Source: CAVXXD01 sp963765625 (GTDB taxonomy: Bacteria; Actinomycetota; Geothermincolia; Geothermincolales; Geothermincolaceae). Taken from it: a stretch of 64,000 nt of DNA. Shown here piece by piece: positions 18,173-26,124 of the stretch (position 1 is the first letter of the stretch; each line of letters starts with the position of its first letter). Position numbers and translations under genes: made by a program. The notes under the pieces were generated by a model. That model saw nothing but the letters and a program-made list of their open reading frames with translations. It was not told the DNA's origin and searched no databases. Where the stretch lies: contig CAVXXD010000006.1 in the NCBI GenBank assembly GCA_963765625.1, forward strand, positions 310,001-374,000, given 5' to 3'.

Positions 18173-20247
18173 TCTTGAAAACCTGACCCCAGGGTGAACT
18201 CGAAGCAGGCACCATCATCGTTGTAGGCCTTGATCTCGCCGCCGTAGGTGGCGACTATCTTGGCGACGATGGAGAGACCGATGCCAGTGGACCCCGTCCC
18301 GGTGCCCTTGGTGAAAGGCAGGAAGATATCGTCGATGATGTCGGCGGGAAGGCCGGGGCCGTTGTCTCTCACCAGGTAGCGTTGCTTGCGCTGCCTGTCT
18401 GCCAGCCGCAATATCTCCAATTCCGGGCGGGCGGCGATGTTATGCTGCAGGGAATTGCGAACCAGGTTCATGAACAGCTGGTAGATGTGGGTGGGGGATG
18501 CCCGGACCTCTCCCAGGTCTGGATCGACCACTACCTTGACCTCCCTCTCTTTTAACTCGAACTCCTTCTCGGAGAGTACTTCGCCCACCGTCTTCCTCAC
18601 GTCGACGGGCTCGACCTGCTTGAGTTTACCCGCTTCCGCCAGGACCAGCAGTTCGTCGATGAGTATGACGGTGCGTTCGACGCTCTGCTCGCCGATGGCC
18701 ACGGCCTCGTCGAACGGTTTCCGCTGGCCGGGATCGAGCTGCAGCTGCTCCAGGTAGGTTTCGATCAGCTCGAACACCATGGCGATCTTGGAGATGGGAT
18801 TCTTGAGGTCGTGGGAGACGGTGTGTGCATACCCTTCCAGCTCGGTATTGAGCCGGCGCAGTTCATCCTGGTATTCCTTCAACTCCGAGATGTCGGTGAG
18901 CAGCCCCCTGATGCCTAACGGAGCACCCGCTTCGTCGGCGATGAGGGAGGAGTAGACCATGCAGGGAAAGGTGGTCCCGTCCTTGCGCATTGCCTTGTAG
19001 TCCCGCTCGGCCCCGGCGCTCCGTCCGGTGGCCATCTTCAGAATGGCGCCGGCCACGCGTTCCCGGTCTTCCTCCGCGAAGACCTGCAGCGCGTCCAGGC
19101 CCCCGTCCACATCGTCCCGGGAGTATCCGAACGTGCGCAAGGCGGTTTCGTTGACATAGGTCAGGGTACCGCGATTGTCGGTTTCGAACACGGCTTGGGG
19201 CAGCGATTCGGCCAGTTCCCGGTACTTGCGCTCGGCCTCGCTGATCCTTGATTCCGCCTGCTTTTGCTCGGTCATGTCGATGACCACTCCGACCAGGCCC
19301 GCAACGCCGCCACCCGGATCACGATAGGTGGCTTTGTTCATCATGACGTCATGGTCGGTCCCGTCGGAGTACCTGATCAGGGACTCGTATGCCTGGAAGC
19401 CCGGGTTCTGCACCAGTTCCCGATCCTTGCCATGGTGGACTTTGGCCATCTCCGGCGGGTAGATGTCAAAGGCGGTCTTCCCCACCACCTCTTCCCTGGG
19501 CAGTCCTGCCACCAGCACCGCGAAGGCGCGGTTACACCCCAGGTACTCACCGTCCGTGTTCTTGTAGAAGACGGGGATGGGAATGGTGTCCAGGATGTTC
19601 TGCCGGAAGGCCAGCCCATCCCAGACCAGTTTCTCGGCCTCCTTTTGCCGGGTGATGTCCCGGACGGTGTGCAGGATGAACTCCACCTCGCCCCGGTCGT
19701 CACGGGAGGTATCCGCCGAAGCGTGGATATACCTGCCCAGGTTGGGTTCGAAGAGGTCCTCCTCTACGTGCCGCTTTTCTTCTATGGACCGGCAAGCCAC
19801 GCAGAATTCCGGGCTACCTCTGGTACCGTGAATCAGTTCAAAGCACTTCTTCCCAAGTATCTCCCTCTCTTCTTTTCCGATCAGTTCGGCGAAGGCGCGG
19901 TTATACTGGACGACCGAGAGGTCCCGGTCGAGTACGAACATCCCTTCGCTGGTAGTGTCGAAGGTTCGGCTCCACCTCTCTTCGCTCTGGCGCAGCCGCT
20001 GGAAGAGCCTCCCGCTGAGTCGATAAGTGCCCAGGAAACACAGGGCGGCGGAAACGAGAAAGACTGCTGTTTGTATCATTAACTCCCTGACAGTGCTCTC
20101 ACCCAGTGTGTAGTAGACGACTTCTACGACCACTATGAGCATTGTCGCTACCAGGAACAGGGCGATAAAGATCGCCCGTAGGCTGCGGACAGGGTCTCTT
20201 TTTCTTCTCATTGTAAGATTATTATACTCCCGCCGCGCCAGGCACAT
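18169..20247 (-). CDS. Membrane-anchored PAS sensor histidine kinase
   Basis: 692 residues; ATG 20247 has GGAGGGG upstream (a second Met at 20211 lacks one). Two TM helices (about 25-45 and 55-75) are followed by three PAS domains (from about 90, 215 and 345; the first has an unusual CVACRSIEE cysteine pair), then a HisKA helix with EGYAHTVSHDLKNPISKIAM (phospho-His), and a HATPase with N box MNLVRNSLQHN, G1 DNGPGLP and G2 TGIGLSIVAKIV. No response regulator is adjacent. The last codons (LGSGFQD) come from GGGGTCAGGTTTTCAAGATT, which resembles REP-like sequence, so the C-terminus may have been altered by an insertion. Overlaps the RND gene by 4 bases, tail to tail. Confidence 0.85.
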   Translation of the reverse strand: MCLARREYNNLTMRRKRDPVRSLRAIFIALFLVATMLIVVVEVVYYTLGESTVRELMIQTAVFLVSAALCFLGTYRLSGRLFQRLRQSEERWSRTFDTTSEGMFVLDRDLSVVQYNRAFAELIGKEEREILGKKCFELIHGTRGSPEFCVACRSIEEKRHVEEDLFEPNLGRYIHASADTSRDDRGEVEFILHTVRDITRQKEAEKLVWDGLAFRQNILDTIPIPVFYKNTDGEYLGCNRAFAVLVAGLPREEVVGKTAFDIYPPEMAKVHHGKDRELVQNPGFQAYESLIRYSDGTDHDVMMNKATYRDPGGGVAGLVGVVIDMTEQKQAESRISEAERKYRELAESLPQAVFETDNRGTLTYVNETALRTFGYSRDDVDGGLDALQVFAEEDRERVAGAILKMATGRSAGAERDYKAMRKDGTTFPCMVYSSLIADEAGAPLGIRGLLTDISELKEYQDELRRLNTELEGYAHTVSHDLKNPISKIAMVFELIETYLEQLQLDPGQRKPFDEAVAIGEQSVERTVILIDELLVLAEAGKLKQVEPVDVRKTVGEVLSEKEFELKEREVKVVVDPDLGEVRASPTHIYQLFMNLVRNSLQHNIAARPELEILRLADRQRKQRYLVRDNGPGLPADIIDDIFLPFTKGTGTGSTGIGLSIVAKIVATYGGEIKAYNDDGACFEFTLGSGFQD

Positions 20248-20288
20248 GCACCCCTCCGTACCCCCGGACCGGGTCCTGTTCTGGTGGT

Positions 20289-20312
20289 GGCTTAGTGGCT
20301 TATTGGCTTAGA
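20289..20312. repeat. Three tandem octamers GGCTTAxx
   Basis: GGCTTAGT, GGCTTATT and GGCTTAGA follow one another, the last covering the stop codon of the leftward lipoprotein gene. A short imperfect tandem repeat, possibly from replication slippage. Confidence 0.5.
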
Positions 20313-21654
20313 GGTGGCCAACCGGCTGCAGCTCCACGAAGGCGGTTCCCTTAACCGGCTTGCCGTCCAGGGTCCCCTCCACCATCGCCAGGCCTTCGTA
20401 CTTGATGGTACTGCCGGCTACGATCTCCTGGTTCTGGCGGGCCATGGTCACGGTGAGATCGGCCGTCGAACCCTTCGATCCCAGGTGGATCTGGTGCACC
20501 ATGGCATATTGCTGTCCGGTGGCCGGGCTGGCCCATAAGCTGTCCTGGCCGGCCTCAACGCTGATCTCGTTGGTGTCCCAGCGATACAGGCCCTCCAGCG
20601 CCCCGTTGCGGGCCCGCGTCCCGCTCGTGTGGAAAAGGGTGGCCACCGGGAGCGTGCCGGCGGCGCTCTTGATCTGGATGACCATCAGCGATACGCCCTC
20701 CTCCGGCAGCATCATCGAGAAGAACTCCCACGACGCGCTTCCCAGGTTGTCCCATGCCTGCTGGTCATAGGTCTGGACGATGTCGTCCATCCACATGGTC
20801 CCCGCGGTGCCGCTGCTCAGCACGACGCCGTCGCGGGTGATGGTGAAGCGTTCGACGTCCATGAGCGGGGTGGAGTAGTAGAACGAGCCCTGGTTGACCA
20901 TGGTGTCGCCCGTACTTTTCAGGTAGTCGCCGACGGAGTTGCCGTAGGGCCCCTCGACCTGTCCTTGCTGATCGGAGGTGAGGAACTGTGGAAAGAAGGA
21001 AGCCGTCCCGTATCCCTGGCCGACCACTCCCAGGCGGTCGCGCACCAGCACCTCGGCCTGGAGTTTCCCGCCCAGCTGGTCGGTGACGTCGGCGGTAAGG
21101 CGGTACTCCGCGCCCGCCGCGCCCATGGTGCCCGATTGGAGGCTCATGGTCATCAGCGGCCCGGTCTGGCCGGCCTGGCTGACCGTGACCTTCCACGGGT
21201 CGGAGGAGACGCTGACGAAGGGCGCCATGTCCACCGTCTGCGCGCCGCCGTAGACGTACTGCCCGAGGGAGGAGTCGTTGTAGGCGATGATGGCCGGTAC
21301 ATAGGGCACCTTGGTGCCGTTCTGCTCCACCTCGATGCGCTGCATGGAGATGATGAAGGCGCCGGGGTCGTCGGGGGCGAAGTCGTTGACGAGGCTGCCG
21401 AAGAAGAACCAGCCGTCGAGGTCGTACTCCAGGTGCTCGCTGGACATGAACTCCGCCAGTTGCGCGGCGTCCTGCGTCTGCGGCAGGTCGTAGCTTTCCG
21501 TATAGTAGGTGCTGCCGTCCGGCGGTGCCGGCCAGGAGGGTTTTTCCTCGGCTTTATCCTCTCCGCAGGAAACGACGGCCAATGTGAGGAGCGAAAGCAC
21601 GAGCGCGACGCAGAGTGTTTCTATGATTCTTTTACCTGTCGAACGCACCGGCAT
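20308..21654 (-). CDS. CrtC/AttH-like lipocalin-domain lipoprotein
   Basis: 448 residues, ATG at 21652-21654 behind AAGGAGG. The signal segment (VALVLSLLTLAVVSC) ends in a lipobox; the mature protein begins CGEDKAEEKP. Blocks typical of the CrtC/AttH fold follow: LDGWFFFGSLVNDF near the start, GTMWMDDIVQTYDQQAW and EFFSMMLPEEGVSLMVIQI in the second half, and VEGTLDGKPVKGTAFVELQ at the end. The family includes hydroxyneurosporene synthase (carotenoid 1,2-hydratase) and AttH. As an exported lipoprotein it is unlikely to be a carotenoid enzyme, and may bind or hydrate a hydrophobic ligand at the cell surface (inference). No carotenoid genes are adjacent. Confidence 0.65.
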   Translation of the reverse strand: MPVRSTGKRIIETLCVALVLSLLTLAVVSCGEDKAEEKPSWPAPPDGSTYYTESYDLPQTQDAAQLAEFMSSEHLEYDLDGWFFFGSLVNDFAPDDPGAFIISMQRIEVEQNGTKVPYVPAIIAYNDSSLGQYVYGGAQTVDMAPFVSVSSDPWKVTVSQAGQTGPLMTMSLQSGTMGAAGAEYRLTADVTDQLGGKLQAEVLVRDRLGVVGQGYGTASFFPQFLTSDQQGQVEGPYGNSVGDYLKSTGDTMVNQGSFYYSTPLMDVERFTITRDGVVLSSGTAGTMWMDDIVQTYDQQAWDNLGSASWEFFSMMLPEEGVSLMVIQIKSAAGTLPVATLFHTSGTRARNGALEGLYRWDTNEISVEAGQDSLWASPATGQQYAMVHQIHLGSKGSTADLTVTMARQNQEIVAGSTIKYEGLAMVEGTLDGKPVKGTAFVELQPVGHL

Positions 21655-21807
21655 GGAAACCTCCTTGGGTCAAGCATTTCGATGTACCGGTAAATCATAT
21701 CAAATCCAGCTGCTTGCCCACTAATTCCTGACCACTGTTTTGTTGGCGCGCGCAATGAACAATTCCGGCAAGCAAGGTATACTGATTCAGGAGGAGGTGT
21801 TGCGGAA

Positions 21808-22881
21808 ATGCAGGACATACCCTCGTGCCCTCGCTGTGGGGTTCCCAGCTCTTTTCAACGAGAGCTACCTCTGGCTTTCCAGCGGGGTGATCGTCCAGAG
21901 CAGCGATCAGGAGCGCCGCATGGTCATCATGGACTGCGACAACATCGACCCCTTCTTCAGGAAGATCGAGGAGATAGTCGGCAAATCCATCGAGCCCACC
22001 GTCATCGAGACGAAGATGAAGGCGACGCGCGACTACCTGAACAGCATCATATCCGAGGACCTCAAAGAGAAAGTGCGGAACGGGGAGATGGATATCGCCC
22101 CCGTGGTCGAGTTGATCAACACCAACGCCCACCTCATGGGATACGGCGACTCCAGGCTCGTCGACCTGCGCCTCGAGTTCGATGATGATGACTTCCTGGT
22201 ACAGCAGGGTCAAGGACCCCTATTCCATCCTGCTGATCACCGGCGATCTCGGCGGAGCCTGCGAAGCAGTGACCTCGCGCGGCCAGGCCGTCAGTTACCA
22301 GGAGGCCTCCCCCGGCCTTTACGAGGTCAAGGCATGGCCGTCCTACGAACCCAGGAAGATGCGGACGAAGCCGGAAGTGAGAGCCCGTCCCCCAGGAAGG
22401 CGGCATTGAGCTGGAGAAATGCCCGGAATGCGGAGGCCCCGCGGCCCTTTCCTCTTACCACTGGGACATGGAAAAAGGCCAGATAGTGGTGGAGGAAACG
22501 GGGAGGCGCGTGGCCGTTCTGGGCCCGGGCGCCATGGAGACCATCTTTCACGAGCTGGAGATGGAGTTCGGCGAGAACGTCCCGCGCACCATAGTGGAAG
22601 CGCAGCGCCGGTTCACCAGGAAAGGCATCTACACCGTCAGGGAGATGGGAGAAGGGGACAGCTTCCGCAAGTTCCTCGCCCTGCGGGGCCTGGGCGACAT
22701 GGAGGAGATAAAGCTGAGGAGGAACGGCTTGGAGATGCGCCTGCGGAATCCCGCCCTCAGCCTGATTCTGGCCGGCATCCTCCAGGGGTACTACGAGGAC
22801 GTTACCGGGCAGGAATCCGATATCGAGTGGTGGTTCGACGAGGACGGTGCCTTCGAGATGAAGGTGACCGCCAGGTTGTAG
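21808..22881 (+). CDS. Duplicated zinc-ribbon / V4R-like protein, paralogue 3 (frameshifted)
   Basis: ATG 21808 behind GGAGGAGG. At least three frameshifts (near 21850, 22190, 22390) divide it; joined frames give CPRCGVP, LFNESYLWLSSGVIVQSS, TVIETKMKATRDYLNSI, LMGYGDSRLVDL, KDPYSILLITGDLGGACEAV, then CPECGGPAALSSYHWDMEKG, TIVEAQRRFTRKG, LALRGLGDMEEIKL and LRNPALSLILAGILQG, ending at TAG 22879-22881. The order and spacing match paralogues 1 and 2. The stop is 24 bases before the ABC ATPase start, so coupling with the exporter is possible. Function unknown. Confidence 0.55.
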
Positions 22882-22905
22882 AAGGAGCTGTGTTAGAATA
22901 TTGCC

Positions 22906-23622
22906 ATGAGTGACGTTGGCAGTGGAAGCCTCATCGATCTTAAAGACGTAGCCAAGGTCTACCGGATGGGTGACCAGGACTACACCGCCCTTCACGATAT
23001 CAACCTCTTGATCGGCAAGGGCGAGTTCGTCGGCATCATCGGGAAGTCCGGCAGCGGCAAGTCCACCCTGCTCAACATGATCACCGGCATCGACCACCCC
23101 TCGTCCGGCGAGGTCAACGTGGCCGGCACCACCGTCCACAGCCTCAACGAGGGCCAGCTGGCCTCCTGGCGCGGCCGCAACCTCGGCATCGTCTTCCAGT
23201 TCTTCCAGCTCCTCCCCACCCTCTCGGTGGTAGACAACGTCATGCTTCCCATGGATTTCTGCGACACCTTCCCCCGCAAGGAGCGGCGGGATCGCGCCCT
23301 GGCCCTGCTGGAGACGTTCGGCGTGGCCGAGCAGGCCGGCAAGCTGCCCTCCTCGCTCTCCGGTGGGCAGCAGCAGCGGGTGGCCATCGCCCGCTCCCTG
23401 GCCAACGACCCACCCATCATGGTGGCGGACGAGCCCACCGGCAACCTCGACTCCAAAACAGCCGAGGACGTCTTCGGCTTCTTCGCCAACCTGGTCGATG
23501 CGGGCAAGACGGTGATCATCGTCACCCACGACCGCGACCTCTCCAAGCGGGTCCGGCGCACGGTGATAATCTCGGACGGTATGATCGTCGAGGACGAGAC
23601 CTCCCCGGCAGTGAGGCAGTGA
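22906..23622 (+). CDS. ABC transporter ATP-binding protein (LolD/MacB type)
   Basis: 238 residues from ATG 22906. Walker A GKSGSGKST, Q-loop FQFFQLLPTLSV, signature LSGGQQQRVAIARSL, Walker B IMVADEPTGNLDS and the switch His in VIIVTHDRDLS are all present. Length and the 'PTGNLDS' form are typical of the MacB/LolD/FtsE group that works with FtsX-like permeases. It is followed 12 bases later by such a permease, so the two form an exporter or a mechanotransmission complex at the inner membrane. The only AGAAGGAG ahead is about 16 bases from the start, so initiation may rely on coupling. Confidence 0.9.
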   Translation: MSDVGSGSLIDLKDVAKVYRMGDQDYTALHDINLLIGKGEFVGIIGKSGSGKSTLLNMITGIDHPSSGEVNVAGTTVHSLNEGQLASWRGRNLGIVFQFFQLLPTLSVVDNVMLPMDFCDTFPRKERRDRALALLETFGVAEQAGKLPSSLSGGQQQRVAIARSLANDPPIMVADEPTGNLDSKTAEDVFGFFANLVDAGKTVIIVTHDRDLSKRVRRTVIISDGMIVEDETSPAVRQ

Positions 23623-23634
23623 GGCAGTGATGCC

Positions 23635-26022
23635 ATGATCCCACCGCGCTGGCGCAAGGTCCTGCGGGACCTGTGGGGAAACAAGGGGCGGACCATCCTG
23701 GTAGTCCTTTCCATCGCCACCGGCGTCTTCGCCATCGGCCTGGTGGCCACGGCCCAGGGCCTGCTGGTCCGCAACATGAACCAGAGCTACGAGGAGACCT
23801 CCCCCGCCAACGTGACCTTCCTGGCCGAGGGGATGACTCAGCAACTGGTGGACGGGCTGGTCAGCTCGGGCGATGCCACGGCGGCCTACGGCCGGCGCTA
23901 CTTGCAGGCACGCACTCAGTTACAGGGCGAGGAGTGGAAGAACACCACCATCTATGCCCTGCCCGATTACGAGAACATCACCGTCAAGAAGCTCATCCCC
24001 AAAGAGGGCGACTACCCGCCGGCGGACGGGGAATTGCTGCTGGAGCGTTCTTCTTTGAAGATAATGAACGCCAAGGTGGGGGGGAACATACAGATCCAGG
24101 GCCCCGGCGGCCAGATCAGCCCCATCAAGGTGGGCGGCATAGTGCAGGACATGAACGTCTACCCCTCCAATTTCTCCGATACCGTCAACGCCTACATCTC
24201 CTTCGACACGCTGGCCGCCATCGGCCAGCCATCCGCCTACAACCAGCTTGACGTGATCGTCGCCGGGAGCGATCTCACCGACGACGAGGTGCACCAGGCC
24301 GCCATCAACCTCCGCGACAACGTTCTGGCCTCGCAGGGGGTGGAGGTGCTCGCCATGATCGTCTACCCCGTCGGCAAGCACCCCCTGAGCAGCCTCATCA
24401 ACACCCTGTCCATCTTCCTCGGCGGCATCGGCCTGCTGACCCTGTTGCTCGGAGCCTTCCTGGTGATCAATACCATCAACTCCATCATCGGCAACCAGGT
24501 ACGTCAGATCGGGGTGATGAAGTCCATCGGCGCCACCACCGGCCAGATCACCCGCATGTACCTGGCGCTGGTACTGGCTTTCGGTCTGCTCGCCCTGATT
24601 GTCGCCGCCCCCCTGGCCATGCTGGGCGGCCGGGGGGTCATCAACTTCATGGCCGACCTCATCAACTTCAACATCACCTCCTACCGGGTCCCGGCCTGGG
24701 TGTTCGGGCTGGAAGTCCTGGTGGGACTGCTGGTCCCCCTGCTGGCCGCCCTGTGGCCGGTATACAAGGGTTCGCGTATCTCGGTGCGCGAAGCCATCTC
24801 TTCTTATGGGATAGAAGAAGGGAAGGGCAAGGGCTCTCTCCTGGAGAAGGTGCTCAACCGCTTCAAGCACCTCTCCCGCCCGCTGATGCTGTCGCTGCGC
24901 AATACCTTCCGGCGCCGGGGGCGCCTGGCCCTGACCATGACCACCCTTATCCTGGCGGGCTCCATCTTCATTTCCATCTTCTGCGTGCGCTCATCCATGC
25001 TGCGCACCCTGGACCAGGCCCTGGCCTTCTGGAACTTCGACGTCCAGGTGAGCTTCGAGACCGCCCAGCCCAGCGACCAGCTCGTCTCCACGGCGGAATC
25101 CGTCTCCGGGGTCACCCAGGCCGAGACCTTGAGCGGCGCCCTGGCCTTCTACGAGAGGCCGGACGGCACCGAGAACGCGGGAATGGTTATATATGGCATA
25201 GACGCTTCGAGCGGAATGGTCCGCCCCACCCTGGAACAGGGGCGCTGGCTGCAGGATGGCGATACCAACGTGGTCGTGGTCAACAGCGACTTCATCAACG
25301 AAGAGGAGCAGGTCAAGCTGAGCGACTCTATCCAGCTCAACGTCCAGGGCCAGGTGCAATCGTGGCAGGTGGTGGGGATCATCGAGAGCCGCCTGACCGG
25401 TGAGGCGGTCTACGCCGAGAACACTTACCTCAGCGGCTACCTTGGCCAGCAGGGCCAGAGCAATTACGTCTTCGTCCAGACCCAGGACCACTCCGAAGCA
25501 GCCAGGACCCAGGCAGCCAACGACCTGGAGGACGCCTACCGCGGCGCGGGCATGCCTCCCAGCACCATCGAAACGGTCTCGGAGATACAAGCCGGGGCCG
25601 AGAACCAGTTCAACATCCTCATCCTCTTCATGCTGATCATGGCGGTGCTGCTGGCCACGGTAGGAGGCCTGGGGCTGATGGGCACCATGGGGCTCAACGT
25701 CATGGAACGCACCCGCGAGATCGGCGTGATGCGCTCCATCGGGGCCACCAACCGGACGGTGAAGGAGATCTTCGTCGTCGAGGGCCTGATAATCGGGGCC
25801 ATCAGCTGGGTTGTCGCGGCGCTGCTCTCCCTGCCCATCAGCCTGCTGCTCAGCTACATCGTGGGGCACAGCTTCTTCAAGGCCGGTCTCTCCTACAGCT
25901 ACGCCTGGAGCGGTCTGGTCATCTGGCTAGCGCTGGCCCTGGGGCTCTCGGCGGTGGCCAGCTGGCTGCCGGCCCGCCGGGCCTCCAGGCTGACCGTGCG
26001 CGACGTGCTGGCCTACGAGTAA
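23635..26022 (+). CDS. FtsX-like ABC permease (two FtsX domains)
   Basis: 795 residues from ATG 23635. The first helix (ILVVLSIATGVFAIGLVAT) is followed by a MacB-type periplasmic domain, a three-helix FtsX core (about 255-385, with MKSIGATTGQITRMYL), a second start helix (LALTMTTLILAGSIFISIF), a second periplasmic domain and a second FtsX core (about 660-795, with MRSIGATNRTVKEIFV). Both coupling-helix motifs 'xxSIGAT' are intact. The two-core layout fits a complete DUF214-type permease acting with the preceding ATPase in lipoprotein, lipid or peptide export. Just before it, GTGAGGCA occurs in three tandem near-copies around 23610-23628. Its stop abuts the long inverted repeat at 26025. Confidence 0.88.
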   Translation: MIPPRWRKVLRDLWGNKGRTILVVLSIATGVFAIGLVATAQGLLVRNMNQSYEETSPANVTFLAEGMTQQLVDGLVSSGDATAAYGRRYLQARTQLQGEEWKNTTIYALPDYENITVKKLIPKEGDYPPADGELLLERSSLKIMNAKVGGNIQIQGPGGQISPIKVGGIVQDMNVYPSNFSDTVNAYISFDTLAAIGQPSAYNQLDVIVAGSDLTDDEVHQAAINLRDNVLASQGVEVLAMIVYPVGKHPLSSLINTLSIFLGGIGLLTLLLGAFLVINTINSIIGNQVRQIGVMKSIGATTGQITRMYLALVLAFGLLALIVAAPLAMLGGRGVINFMADLINFNITSYRVPAWVFGLEVLVGLLVPLLAALWPVYKGSRISVREAISSYGIEEGKGKGSLLEKVLNRFKHLSRPLMLSLRNTFRRRGRLALTMTTLILAGSIFISIFCVRSSMLRTLDQALAFWNFDVQVSFETAQPSDQLVSTAESVSGVTQAETLSGALAFYERPDGTENAGMVIYGIDASSGMVRPTLEQGRWLQDGDTNVVVVNSDFINEEEQVKLSDSIQLNVQGQVQSWQVVGIIESRLTGEAVYAENTYLSGYLGQQGQSNYVFVQTQDHSEAARTQAANDLEDAYRGAGMPPSTIETVSEIQAGAENQFNILILFMLIMAVLLATVGGLGLMGTMGLNVMERTREIGVMRSIGATNRTVKEIFVVEGLIIGAISWVVAALLSLPISLLLSYIVGHSFFKAGLSYSYAWSGLVIWLALALGLSAVASWLPARRASRLTVRDVLAYE

Positions 26023-26024
26023 AG

Positions 26025-26122
26025 GAAAGTTGGGGTCAGACCCCTTCTCCACTTTCTCCCGGACAAGCAGCTTATCCATGCCGGTTGCGAGAAAGTGGAG
26101 AAAGGGTCTGACCCCAACTTTC
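26025..26122. repeat. Long REP-like inverted repeat, 34-base arms
   Basis: The left arm (26025-26058) and right arm (26089-26122) are complementary at 33 of 34 positions around a 30-base loop. Each arm starts or ends with GAAAGTTGGGGTCAGACC, and each contains a GGGGTCAGACCC palindrome, so small hairpins can form inside the large one. It fills the gap between convergent genes exactly: 2 bases after the permease stop and 2 bases before the glucosidase stop. It could also act as a terminator. The core is shared with the tandem units at 192-268. Confidence 0.85.
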
Positions 26123-26124
26123 TT

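Noticed and set aside
22327..23844. Leftward open frame of about 505 codons opposite the ABC ATPase
   Set aside because: Antisense to an ATPase with every canonical motif; product is His/Gln/Val-rich without domains.
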